This document shows positions 34,563-43,285 of a stretch of 64,000 nucleotides of DNA, piece after piece. Under the pieces are notes generated by a model. It saw nothing but the letters and a program-made list of their open reading frames with translations. It ran no database searches and was not told the origin of the DNA. The stretch's first letter is position 1. Each line of letters starts with the position of its first letter. This DNA is from Paenibacillus mucilaginosus 3016 (GTDB lineage Bacteria; Bacillota; Bacilli; Paenibacillales; NBRC-103111). The translations under genes were made by a program, and so were the position numbers. The DNA is taken from the NCBI RefSeq assembly GCF_000250655.1, contig NC_016935.1, positions 2,312,001 through 2,376,000 on the forward strand, given 5' to 3'.

Positions 34563-35687
34563 ATGGAACTTCAGGATGATGTAAATAAGAAGCCGCGTAT
34601 GATTGATGCGGATGTGCATAATGCGATAGGGAAGGCGCAGGATCTGCTGCCTTATTTGCCGAAGGCCTGGCATGATCAGTGGCTGGCGGTAGGACCCGGC
34701 TATGGCGGAGGCTGGTATTCGCCCATTGGGGTCATGCGCAAGGATGCGGCCCAGCCAGACGGTGGAGTACCCGGCAGCGATCCCCAGTTCATGCTGAAGC
34801 ATCACTTTGAGAAGTGGGGCATTGATTATGGGGTTCTCACGGGCTCCGGCATTCTGGGCGTTTCCCTGAATCCGGATCCGGACTTTGGCAATGCGGTGGC
34901 CAGTGCATACAATGATTGGCTTGTGGAAACGTGGCTTAAGGCATCTCCCGTATTCAAGGGCTCGATACTCGTGAATCATGCGGACCCTCAGGCGGCAGCG
35001 CAGGAGATTGACCGGATGGCCAACAACAAGGACATGGTGCAGGTCATTATGTGCAGCGGTTCACGCATGCTCTACGGGCAGCGGTTCTTCCACCCGATCT
35101 ATGAAGCGGCGGAGCGCAACGGACTGCCGGTGGCCGTGCATCCGGGAACGGAAGGCCGTGGAATCGCCGGTGCGCCGACGCCGTCCGGTTACCCGACCAG
35201 GTACATGGAATGGCATAATATTTTGCCGATCAATTACATGGCTCATGTGAACAGTCTGGTCTGTGAAGGCGTGTTCGAGAAGTTCCCGGGGCTGAAATTC
35301 GTTGCCATCGAAGGAGGAATTGCCTGGGCGCCCCACCTCATGTGGCGGATGGACAAGAACTACAAGGCGCTGCGTGACCAGGTGCCTTGGCTGAAGCGGC
35401 TGCCATCGGAATACATTCGGCAGCATGTGTACTTCACGACGCAGCCGATCGAAGAGCCGGATCGTCCGGAGCAGTTAAATCAGATTCTCGATATGGTGGG
35501 AGCCGACCATGCGGTGATGTTCTCGTCCGATTACCCCCACTGGGACTTCGACAACCCTAAGGTCGTGCTGCAGCCGATCCGCCGGGAGCTGCGTCAGAAA
35601 ATTTTGTGCGACAATGCCATGAACTTGTACAGGCTGTTTGAGCGGTCGTCACCTGCCGGCGCGGCTCTCATTCGAGAGGAGGCGTAA
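34563..35687 (+). CDS. Amidohydrolase family protein (amidohydrolase 2, COG2159)
   Basis: 374 residues with a metal-dependent TIM barrel: Asp17-x-His19 in RMIDADVHN on strand 1, VAVHPGTEGRG (metal His, about 195) and MFSSDYPHWDFDNP (metal Asp, about 320). This subfamily contains decarboxylases such as ACMS and gamma-resorcylate decarboxylase and some lactone/ester hydrolases. AAGGGG lies upstream of ATG 34563. Only 3 nt separate its stop from the Rieske gene, so the two are made together. Substrate unknown, but a ring-type or carboxylated compound is likely from the family. Confidence 0.82.
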   Translation: MELQDDVNKKPRMIDADVHNAIGKAQDLLPYLPKAWHDQWLAVGPGYGGGWYSPIGVMRKDAAQPDGGVPGSDPQFMLKHHFEKWGIDYGVLTGSGILGVSLNPDPDFGNAVASAYNDWLVETWLKASPVFKGSILVNHADPQAAAQEIDRMANNKDMVQVIMCSGSRMLYGQRFFHPIYEAAERNGLPVAVHPGTEGRGIAGAPTPSGYPTRYMEWHNILPINYMAHVNSLVCEGVFEKFPGLKFVAIEGGIAWAPHLMWRMDKNYKALRDQVPWLKRLPSEYIRQHVYFTTQPIEEPDRPEQLNQILDMVGADHAVMFSSDYPHWDFDNPKVVLQPIRRELRQKILCDNAMNLYRLFERSSPAGAALIREEA

Positions 35688-35690
35688 CCC

Positions 35691-36098
35691 ATGGCGCTGG
35701 AAAAACAGCAGAGTGCGAACCTAAGCACAGGCAGGGCCGCAGGAAAGACCAGATACCGGGTATGCTCCGTTCAGGATGTGCCTGAGGGTGGACGCCTGAT
35801 CGTGACGGTGAAAAACATGGAGCTCGGCATTTTCCATACCGGCGGACAGTGGTATGCCTGGCGCAACGTCTGTCCCCATGCCGCGGCTCCGGTCTGCGAA
35901 GGTGTGGTCTGCGGAACCCGGCTGCCGTCCATGGTATATGAATATGAATACGGCCGTGATCGCGAGGTACTCCGCTGCCCATGGCACGGATGGGAGTTCG
36001 ACCTGCTTACGGGCAAGCATTTGGCCGATGAGAGCGGAATGAAGCTGCGCGGCTTCGAAGTCGAGATTGACGGTGGAGAAGTCTACGTTCTCACCTAA
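35691..36098 (+). CDS. Rieske [2Fe-2S] ferredoxin-like protein
   Basis: 135 residues with both Rieske cluster motifs: Cys61-Pro-His63 and Cys96-Pro-Trp-His99 (as CPWHGWEFDLLTG), the latter in the form seen in ring-hydroxylating dioxygenase systems. It is a stand-alone domain, lacking the catalytic non-heme iron domain, so it should be an electron carrier. No partner oxygenase or reductase gene is adjacent. Coupled to the amidohydrolase by a 3-nt gap. Confidence 0.88.
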   Translation: MALEKQQSANLSTGRAAGKTRYRVCSVQDVPEGGRLIVTVKNMELGIFHTGGQWYAWRNVCPHAAAPVCEGVVCGTRLPSMVYEYEYGRDREVLRCPWHGWEFDLLTGKHLADESGMKLRGFEVEIDGGEVYVLT

Positions 36099-36204
36099 TG
36101 GGTTGATCGATATAAAAGGCCTTTCCCCTGGCAGATAAATTTCTTCCGGGGCAGGGCTTCTTCCATTTCTAAATCCGGGTGGAAACCGTTGGAGGAGAGA
36201 TCAC

Positions 36205-37620
36205 GTGACAGCGAAAATAGGGATGGTGCAGGTAACGGCAGCGCAGGCTGTACTGCCGGCAGGAAAACGGATTCCCGCAGGGTGGAATGCTGCAGCAGTA
36301 GGCCCGGGAGCAGCCCGGACCCAGATCGCTTGGCATCTCGGGCGTGTAAGCGGAAGAGCACGGCTGCGGCTGAGCGCTGCGGTGGATATTCGTGAGGAGA
36401 AGCTGATCGAGGTTAGGTTGGGAGATTCCGGTGAGCGTATAGGATGCTTCGATATCCGGTTTGCAAATGTATTTCAGCCGCATGAGATCAGACTGACAGA
36501 GAAGCAGGCGCAGGCGGCTGTACAGGAAGGTATAGAGCTGCAGCTCGTGCAGGGAAAAGAGCCGTTCTGGTTCCTCACGGAAGCACCACGGGGGCTGGAA
36601 ACGGAGGCTGATCTGCTGCTCCCCCATCTGCTGTGCGAAGAGAGGCTGGAGGGGAGTCCGCTCCAGCATTTCTATAAGACCATGGCTTCGGTCTCTTCCA
36701 TCCAGCCGTTCGGCTGGATGGAAGGCTGTGTGCTGGACGGACTGCTCGATCTGCATGAGGCATGCCAGGAGGAGGCATTCCGCTCTGCTGCAGCCACGCA
36801 CATCCGGTTATTTCAGGGTGAAGATGGCAGGCTGTCCTACGAAAATCCGCGAAGCGAGCCTGTCGAGCATACCGTGTACGGTATGGAGGGAACGCTGCCG
36901 TTCGCGGGGATGATGAGGTTGTGGGGACAACATCCCTTGATAGAGCCCGCACTGAACTTCTGGAGAGAATCCCAGGATCAACAGGGGCACATTCTGGACG
37001 GAGGCATGCTGTCCGCCGAAGGAAGCTATACGGTAGCTTATCCGATGGCCTTGGCGGCCCGGTTCTATGAAGGGAACTGGAGAACCCTGGCTCTGAAGCA
37101 GCTGAAGGTTCGGGCCGAGCGGTTGGTCGTGGATGGACAGCTGTACCTGCGGCTGCATGAGGATGGCAGCCGCAGCTTCAAAAATTGGGCACGGGCGCAT
37201 GCCTGGTATTTGCTGGGCCTCGTACGAACCTTGGACGCCCTGGGGCACGGTGAGGATACAGCCGAGCACGAGCGGGAGCTTGAACGCGCCCTGAAGGCGG
37301 CGCTGGCCTGGCAGCGGGCAGACGGATTATGGAGCGTGTTCATTGACCAGCCTGCCGGACGGGCTGATGCGTCCGGCTCGGCGGGCATCGCTGCGGCTGC
37401 TGCCCTGGCGGTTCGAGGCGGTTGGTTCAGCATGAATGACCTGCAGCGGCTCTTTCGCACCCGTGACGCGCTGGTTGGATCTCTGACCCCGGATGGCATT
37501 CTGCCCGGCGTGGCACAGGGGAATAAGGGAGGAGTGGAGCTGCAGCAGGGGGACTACCGGGTCATGTCGCAGATGGGCATGGGACTCCTGGGGCAGCTGC
37601 TGGCTGCACTCCCAGAATAA
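36205..37620 (+). CDS. GH105-like (six-hairpin) protein with extra N-terminal domain
   Basis: 471 residues from GTG 36205 with GGAGGAGA upstream. The first 145 or so residues are of unknown type with a beta-rich look. The rest resembles GH105 unsaturated rhamnogalacturonyl hydrolases: GWMEGCVLDGLLDLHEA (about 172), FKNWARAHAWYLLGLVRTLD (about 325, equal to the WARGNGW-type motif) and DGLWSVFIDQPAGRADASGS (about 373). The position where GH105 has its catalytic Asp reads AEGSYTVAYPMAL, and I do not see a clear Asp. So it may be an active but distant relative or a non-catalytic one. No signal peptide. Confidence 0.6.
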   Translation: MTAKIGMVQVTAAQAVLPAGKRIPAGWNAAAVGPGAARTQIAWHLGRVSGRARLRLSAAVDIREEKLIEVRLGDSGERIGCFDIRFANVFQPHEIRLTEKQAQAAVQEGIELQLVQGKEPFWFLTEAPRGLETEADLLLPHLLCEERLEGSPLQHFYKTMASVSSIQPFGWMEGCVLDGLLDLHEACQEEAFRSAAATHIRLFQGEDGRLSYENPRSEPVEHTVYGMEGTLPFAGMMRLWGQHPLIEPALNFWRESQDQQGHILDGGMLSAEGSYTVAYPMALAARFYEGNWRTLALKQLKVRAERLVVDGQLYLRLHEDGSRSFKNWARAHAWYLLGLVRTLDALGHGEDTAEHERELERALKAALAWQRADGLWSVFIDQPAGRADASGSAGIAAAAALAVRGGWFSMNDLQRLFRTRDALVGSLTPDGILPGVAQGNKGGVELQQGDYRVMSQMGMGLLGQLLAALPE

Positions 37621-37720
37621 TAGAATTGTTATACTTTCATGCTGTTTTCTGATATCCCTCATCCCTCCCGCGATGTAAGCTAAAGACAAGATTTTATCCG
37701 CAATCAACGGAGGTTTACAG

Positions 37721-39664
37721 ATGCAGCAGAAGCTTTTTCCTTTATCAAGTCCTTTTTTCATCGGCACGAATTATTGGGCTTCGCACGCGGGAACGGCGAT
37801 GTGGTCCGATTGGCGTCCGGAAGTAGTAGAGCAGGATCTGCAGAGGTTGTCCGAAGCAGGCCTGGAGGTGCTGAGGGTATTTCCCTTGTGGCCGGATTTT
37901 CAGCCGATTGATCAGCTATACGGCGGATCAGGTCAACCTATGGGCTGCCGGCACGGCGAGCAGCGGCTGAGTGATGATGCGGCCGGACGCGCAGGGGTAT
38001 CTACCCTCATGATGGGTCGGTTCGCCGAGTTTCTGGCTATCGCTTCGAAACATGGTTTCAAGGTTATTGTCGGCCTGATCACGGGCTGGATGAGCGGACG
38101 CCTATTCGTTCCGAATGCCTTGAAGGGCAAGTCGATCCTAACAGACCCGGATGCCATACGCTGGCAAATCCGGTTTGTGAAATATTTTATCAGTCAGACC
38201 CGGTCCGAGGAGAGTATTATTGCGTGGGATCTTGGAAATGAATGCAACTGTATGGGAGAAGTGGCGTCTCGGGAAGAGGCCTGGATGTGGACATCGTCCA
38301 TCTCGAATGCGATCAAATCCACAGACAGCACCAGACCGCTCATTTCGGGAATGCACAGCCTTACGCCAACCGGGAAATGGACGATGCAGGATCAGGGTGA
38401 GCTGACCGATATTCTGACGACGCATCCTTACCCTTTCTGGACCCCGTACCTTGATTATGACCCGATCAACACGGTCCGCCCTATTCTCCACGCTGCAGCT
38501 GAGAGCCTGTTCTACGGTCAGATCGGTGAGAAGCCTTGTTTCGCCGAAGAGCAGGGGACCATGGGACCCATGGTCTGCAGCGAACAGGTCGCTGCGGCCT
38601 TCGGCAGAGCGAGCATGCTGACGCAGTGGGCTCATGGACTTCCCGGCCTGCTCTGGTGGTGCGCGAACGATCAGACCAAGCTGATGACGGCTCCGTATGA
38701 TTGGGTGGCTTGTGAAGGAGAGCTCGGACTGATGACGGAGGAGGGGCGCGTGAAGCCGGTTCTGCAGGAGCTGGGAAGGCTGAAGCGCATGATTGCGGAG
38801 CTGCCGTTCGGGGAGCTGCCGGAGAGAACGGTGGAAGCCGTCTGCATCCTGAACAGCGGGCAGGATCACTGGGCGGCGGCTCTCGGCTCCTTTCTCCTCG
38901 CCAAGCAGGCGGGATTCGACCTGAACTTTCAGTTCGAGGACCAGCCCATCCGGGATTCCGAGCTGTACCTGCTGCCCTGCGTGAGTGGTGTCAATGGTGT
39001 TCCGAAGCAGCGGTGGGAAGAACTGCTGCATAAGGTTCGGGAGGGAGCGGCGCTATACCTTTCGGTTGAGGACGGGTACCTGCTGAATTTCGCGGAGCTG
39101 ACAGGGCTAACCGTGGAGAACCGCAGCCGCCGTGCGAAGGAAACCGAAGTGTCCTTTGAAGGGGCGGTTGGAGAAGTGCGGATCCCGCTCGCCTCTCCCT
39201 TCAGGCTGGAATACCGTGCGGATCAGGCAGAAGTACTGGGGAGAGAGACGGCGGACGGCAATGTGGCCTTCTCCAAAGCGTCATACGGCAGGGGGACCGT
39301 TTATTTCTTCTCCCTGCCTGTCGAGCTGGAGATGACCCGCCGTGCCGAAACGGCATACCGGCCTGACGAGATTCCCTACTGGAGCGTATATGAGCTGATC
39401 TCCAGAGAGCAGCGAAGCAAGCGGGCTACAGCGGCTCTCGATCCGTTCGTTGGTGTAACGGAGCATAAAATGGGTGAGCACACGATAGTGGCTGTGCTCA
39501 TCAACTATTCACCGGATGCAAGAACCACAGAGCTGACGGTTCGGGAGGACTGGACCTTGGAGAAAGCCTATTACGGCGCTTTTCCGGAGTCAGCCGGTTC
39601 CGGCACCTATAAGGTGGCACTGCCTCCGAATGAGGCCATTGTCCTCGAATTGGGCAGACAGTAG
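37721..39664 (+). CDS. Clan GH-A glycoside hydrolase (GH5-like)
   Basis: 647 residues from ATG 37721 after GGAGG. A (beta/alpha)8 barrel (about 1-360) with the acid/base Glu174 in WDLGNECN and the nucleophile at Glu276 or Glu277 in CFAEEQGTMG, spaced as in clan GH-A beta-glycosidases such as GH5 mannanases. RVFPLWPDFQP and HPYPFWTPY line the site. The remaining 290 residues look like a glutamine-amidotransferase-like domain (LYLLPCVSGVNGV...) and a C-terminal beta-sandwich, an arrangement resembling GH42 in outline. No signal peptide, so it acts on imported oligosaccharides. Substrate not certain. Confidence 0.75.
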   Translation: MQQKLFPLSSPFFIGTNYWASHAGTAMWSDWRPEVVEQDLQRLSEAGLEVLRVFPLWPDFQPIDQLYGGSGQPMGCRHGEQRLSDDAAGRAGVSTLMMGRFAEFLAIASKHGFKVIVGLITGWMSGRLFVPNALKGKSILTDPDAIRWQIRFVKYFISQTRSEESIIAWDLGNECNCMGEVASREEAWMWTSSISNAIKSTDSTRPLISGMHSLTPTGKWTMQDQGELTDILTTHPYPFWTPYLDYDPINTVRPILHAAAESLFYGQIGEKPCFAEEQGTMGPMVCSEQVAAAFGRASMLTQWAHGLPGLLWWCANDQTKLMTAPYDWVACEGELGLMTEEGRVKPVLQELGRLKRMIAELPFGELPERTVEAVCILNSGQDHWAAALGSFLLAKQAGFDLNFQFEDQPIRDSELYLLPCVSGVNGVPKQRWEELLHKVREGAALYLSVEDGYLLNFAELTGLTVENRSRRAKETEVSFEGAVGEVRIPLASPFRLEYRADQAEVLGRETADGNVAFSKASYGRGTVYFFSLPVELEMTRRAETAYRPDEIPYWSVYELISREQRSKRATAALDPFVGVTEHKMGEHTIVAVLINYSPDARTTELTVREDWTLEKAYYGAFPESAGSGTYKVALPPNEAIVLELGRQ

Positions 39665-39676
39665 CCGAATGAACAG

Positions 39677-39719
39677 GAAGAAGCAGGGAGCAGCCTCGGC
39701 TGGTTCCTGCTTCTTTTCC
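39677..39719. terminator. Bidirectional terminator
   Basis: GAAGAAGCAGG pairs with CCTGCTTCTTTTC around a second inner AGCC / GGCT stem. It lies between the GH-A gene and a convergent AraC gene. Confidence 0.65.
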
Positions 39720-39730
39720 GTTTCCTTGAT

Positions 39731-40624
39731 TCACCGCTTCAGGAGCCTCTTCCGATATTGATGCGGGGAGATGCCCTTGGTGCGCTTGAACTGCTCAATG
39801 AAATAACTGGAGGCGCTGAAGCCTGTCTCCTGTGCGATCTCCGCAATGCTCTTCCCGGGATCGATCAGCAGCTGCTCCGCCTTGCGTATCCTTACGAAGT
39901 TCACATATTTGGTCAGCGGGGTATGCATCACGCTCTTGAACAGCTTCGCGAGGTGGCTGTAGCTCATGAGACTGACATGCGACAAGTCGGAAGCGCTGAT
40001 CTCTTCCTGATAATGGTCATCGATGTACCGCAGAACCTCCCGGATGGCGTCCAGCTTGCCCGGATGCACGGGGTGCATTGACAGGAGGGAGCCTGCCAGG
40101 AGCTGATGGGAGTGGTGGCGGAGAATCCAGTGCATCAGTCGGTATATATGGGAGGTGACGCTGAGCTCATACCCGCTGCCCGCCTCGGTGTATTCTTCCA
40201 GGGTGTTCGAGAACTGCTCACTCAGCCAGCCTGATTCCTCTGGGCAGTGGATTACCTTCCGGTGCGGACTCACAGCGGCCCTGTACGGCATCAGGTACCG
40301 CAGCTCAAACGCCAGGCTGGGCATGGGGCTCAGCAGCTCGGCATCGAATCCGATGATGATATGCTGTGACGGGATCCCGCTGTCGACGGTCACGGAATGC
40401 ACCTCACAGGGATACATCAGCAGAAGATCGCCCTCGTGGATCTCGAGTTCTTCGCCATGAGTCCGAACCCTGGCCGTGCCGTCCTTCATATACAGCAGCT
40501 CCATATGATAGTGCCAGTGGGGATCAATATGATAGCCCTCCGACGTCGTGATCACCTGCCCTGCATAAAAGGGCTTTTCCGGGCCGCCGGTTTGATTTTT
40601 GTTGCTTTCAAAGTAAGGTTTCAA
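39731..40624 (-). CDS. AraC family transcriptional regulator
   Basis: 297 residues from TTG 40624, preceded by AAGGAAGG. N-terminal cupin (IDPHWHYHMELLYMKDG, with His-rich ligand pocket) and C-terminal AraC HTH pair (ISASDLSHVSLMSYSHLAKL; AEIAQETGFSASSYFIEQFK). Downstream of the large transmembrane regulator on the same strand, 31 nt apart. Convergent with the GH-A hydrolase gene. Confidence 0.85.
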   Translation of the reverse strand: MKPYFESNKNQTGGPEKPFYAGQVITTSEGYHIDPHWHYHMELLYMKDGTARVRTHGEELEIHEGDLLLMYPCEVHSVTVDSGIPSQHIIIGFDAELLSPMPSLAFELRYLMPYRAAVSPHRKVIHCPEESGWLSEQFSNTLEEYTEAGSGYELSVTSHIYRLMHWILRHHSHQLLAGSLLSMHPVHPGKLDAIREVLRYIDDHYQEEISASDLSHVSLMSYSHLAKLFKSVMHTPLTKYVNFVRIRKAEQLLIDPGKSIAEIAQETGFSASSYFIEQFKRTKGISPHQYRKRLLKR

Positions 40625-40655
40625 AGGTAATGCCTTCCTTCAACAGAGGAGCTGA

Positions 40656-43037
40656 TCAATGATGGTTATCCCGGTACTGGGAAGGTGTAACCCCTTCGGA
40701 TTTCTTGAACACCCGGTTAAACCAGGAGTGCTGGTAGCCGACCCTCTCGGCAATCTCGCTGATTTTCAGGTCCGTTTCCAGCAGGAGCTTTTTGGATGCA
40801 TCGATGCGAATCTTTGTTACATAGTCCACATAGTTGATTCCTTTGATCTGCTTGAAGGTCTTGCTCAGTGAGGAGCTGTTGAGGCCGAGCAGATCTGCAC
40901 ATTCCTCTAGTGATAAATCGGTCATGTACCGCTCTTCAATGAGCCGTACCACTTTCTCTACCGTCTGCGTCTGATGGGCTTGATACGTTTGATTCATCTC
41001 GCTAACATACGGCGAGATGATGCTGTTTTTGAACCATCGAAGCATCTCCGCCGTTTGTCTCAGCTGCGAAATCTCTTCATATAAGTTCTGCCCTTGATGG
41101 AAATGATACACATTGAAACCGGCCTGGAGCAGGGCGTTATTCACGTTGCCGACCAGCTGTGTCATCGCCTGCTGCAGGTATAGCTCCACGCCGGCGTTGT
41201 GGTTCAGCTCGGCAATGAATTCCTCCGCAATCCGGAAAGCGTCCTCTTCTTGTCCAAGCCGGATGGCATGAATGAGCTCCTTTTCAATCTCGAATGGATA
41301 ATGGAATGTGAAGTCGCCGGACAGGAAGAGGGAATCCATGTCAATAATCTGATTGGCCTCGAGCAGCTTCCGATAGCGCAGGGTATGACGGGCTTCCTCC
41401 ATCAAGTCGGAAATACGTCCAAGCTCCGTGCTCAGCTGACCGATACATACGGTTACCTGGACTTTGAGAATGGAACTAAGCGTCGAAATTATCTCCTGGG
41501 ACAGCTGGCCCATCTCTTTTTTGATTTCATTGGCAGGTACCGTGGAAGGCAGTCCAATGACGATCCCGACAAACAGGTCCTGGAAGTTTATCACATAGGC
41601 CTGCTGCATGTGCAGTTGAGTCAGCTCATTCACGATATTAGCCGCCGCAAAGGTGACCAGCTGCTCATCATCCTCTTTGAATTTTCCTTCGGCAGAAGAA
41701 AGTCCTATCAGCTGCAGAGCAATGACAGTATACTGCTGGTCCTCTGTTTCCCAACCATAGTAAGCGATTCTCGATCTTAATTCTTCCTCCTCGAGATAAT
41801 ACAGACGGCCTTGTACCAGCTGCAGCATGAAGCCTTCCCGAAGGGTAGGCAGCTGTTCTTCAACCTTGGTTTGAAGAACATGACTTTCACGGGACAGGGC
41901 GTGCCACTCTTTTTCAATGTATTTCAGTTCGTCGCCGTTCACGATACCCTTGTCAGACTTATCTCCCGTAATGGCGCCAATCAACCGGGCAATGGGTTGG
42001 TAGATTCGATGTGAGGCAAACCAGGAGAGAACAAAAGCTGTCAGGATGCCGGCCATGCTAATGGAAATGATCAGACGGGACATCATAATGACGGGACCTG
42101 ATATGGTAGAGAGATCTGATGACGTCGCAAAGATCCATTCGGAGCCTAATCGGGACAAAGTATAGTAGGAAACAGAATATGTAGTCCCTTGAAACTTGTA
42201 CAGGAAGGTGTCCTGTTTCCGATCGCTCAAGCGCTTTTGGATCTCGCTTTGAAGCGTATTTTTCAGGACAGTCTTTTCCTCGGTCAGCTGGTTTTCCTGA
42301 ATTAACAAATCCCCCTCTTCGTCCACCAGAAAGGATACTCCCGCATCATTTAATTCGTGGAAATACGAACTGATCTTGGATTTATCAAGTCTGACCATGA
42401 GGGCGCCATACTTTTCAGAAACATCGCCAGGGAGCTTATGTACCAGGCTGTACATGAAGTCCTTTTGATGCACAGGGTTGTCTGTAATCCCCGGCAGAGG
42501 GATGGATTTGGTCCAAAAGATCGATTTCTGTGTTCTCATTAACTCACTGAATTCGTCGTAGTTCTTCAGTTCATTCTCCCGAATAGCTGTTACGCCATTC
42601 GAGCTGCTGATCAAGGTCTTGCTATCATGAATGTAAAGATACACCTCGGATATGAGAGGATTGGTCTCCTGCAAGATCAGCATCGTTTTCAGCATGTCCC
42701 GGGTGAAGTCCACTTCCTGCGCGAAATCCATGGTTTTCAAGCGGTCGTTGAACATCGGGTTGAAGGCCCACTGGGAGAGCCTGACCTCGAGCTGGGTTAA
42801 CTGATCTTCAAGCTGCCTGGATATTTGCGTCAGTCTCAATTGATGTGTCTTATTGACTTCGCTTTCAATACGGTTCACACCTACAAAGTACAAACTAAAA
42901 CCAATGAAGGTCGTAGGCAAACAGGTAATAAGCAGAACAATAATCAGGCTTTTTCTGAAGAAGACGGAATGCACGGAGGAGCTCCTTGCGCGTTTTTTAT
43001 ATAAATCCGCCATTCGCTCGAGCATGAAAAACACCAT
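40656..43037 (-). CDS. Transmembrane AraC regulator with extracellular sensor
   Basis: 793 residues. Two membrane segments (SLIIVLLITCLPTTFIGFSL near 30-50, and IISISMAGILTAFVLSWFAS near 325) flank an extracellular sensor. The cytoplasmic part ends in an AraC HTH pair (LSLEECADLLGLNSSSLSKT; SEIAERVGYQHSWFNRVFKK). The start at ATG 43037 is weakly supported by GGGATGG; ATG 43025 is possible. Divergent from the second importer operon, which it most likely activates. Paralogous to the 31314-33596 protein along its whole length. Confidence 0.88.
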   Translation of the reverse strand: MVFFMLERMADLYKKRARSSSVHSVFFRKSLIIVLLITCLPTTFIGFSLYFVGVNRIESEVNKTHQLRLTQISRQLEDQLTQLEVRLSQWAFNPMFNDRLKTMDFAQEVDFTRDMLKTMLILQETNPLISEVYLYIHDSKTLISSSNGVTAIRENELKNYDEFSELMRTQKSIFWTKSIPLPGITDNPVHQKDFMYSLVHKLPGDVSEKYGALMVRLDKSKISSYFHELNDAGVSFLVDEEGDLLIQENQLTEEKTVLKNTLQSEIQKRLSDRKQDTFLYKFQGTTYSVSYYTLSRLGSEWIFATSSDLSTISGPVIMMSRLIISISMAGILTAFVLSWFASHRIYQPIARLIGAITGDKSDKGIVNGDELKYIEKEWHALSRESHVLQTKVEEQLPTLREGFMLQLVQGRLYYLEEEELRSRIAYYGWETEDQQYTVIALQLIGLSSAEGKFKEDDEQLVTFAAANIVNELTQLHMQQAYVINFQDLFVGIVIGLPSTVPANEIKKEMGQLSQEIISTLSSILKVQVTVCIGQLSTELGRISDLMEEARHTLRYRKLLEANQIIDMDSLFLSGDFTFHYPFEIEKELIHAIRLGQEEDAFRIAEEFIAELNHNAGVELYLQQAMTQLVGNVNNALLQAGFNVYHFHQGQNLYEEISQLRQTAEMLRWFKNSIISPYVSEMNQTYQAHQTQTVEKVVRLIEERYMTDLSLEECADLLGLNSSSLSKTFKQIKGINYVDYVTKIRIDASKKLLLETDLKISEIAERVGYQHSWFNRVFKKSEGVTPSQYRDNHH

Positions 43038-43063
43038 CCCAAATCGTACGTTTTCGTTAATTA

Positions 43064-43092
43064 ACTATATACTCCCTTAGTGTGCTCTGCAA
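43064..43092 (-). promoter_or_regulatory. Candidate promoter of the transmembrane AraC gene
   Basis: On the minus strand, TTGCAG (43087-43092) is followed after 17 nt by TATAGT (43064-43069), 27 nt before the start codon. Confidence 0.45.
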
Positions 43093-43096
43093 CAAT

Positions 43097-43112
43097 AGTT
43101 CAACGTTTAACT
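43097..43112. promoter_or_regulatory. 16-bp palindrome in the divergent importer region
   Basis: AGTTCAACGTTTAACT is symmetric except for one mirrored pair: AGTT-C-AACGTT-T-AACT. It sits just upstream of the candidate AraC promoter, between the divergent genes, a likely regulator site. No other gene is seen between 43038 and 43285. Confidence 0.4.
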
Positions 43113-43285
43113 AAGTTTCCGGCCTTAAGACTTTTTTGAAAGTCCGGCTTTATATCGGAAAATCCCAGGAAGTATAGGGCTCAGCCGTCTTCAATTAACT
43201 CCTATTGTAGGAAAGCCGTCAGGGCCATAAAGTTAGGGCATAAACCAAAGTGCTTAGTAAATGAGAATGTGAAGGAGAGGCAGCG

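Noticed and set aside
38138..39031. 297-residue minus-strand frame
   Set aside because: Antisense of the GH-A hydrolase; no motif.
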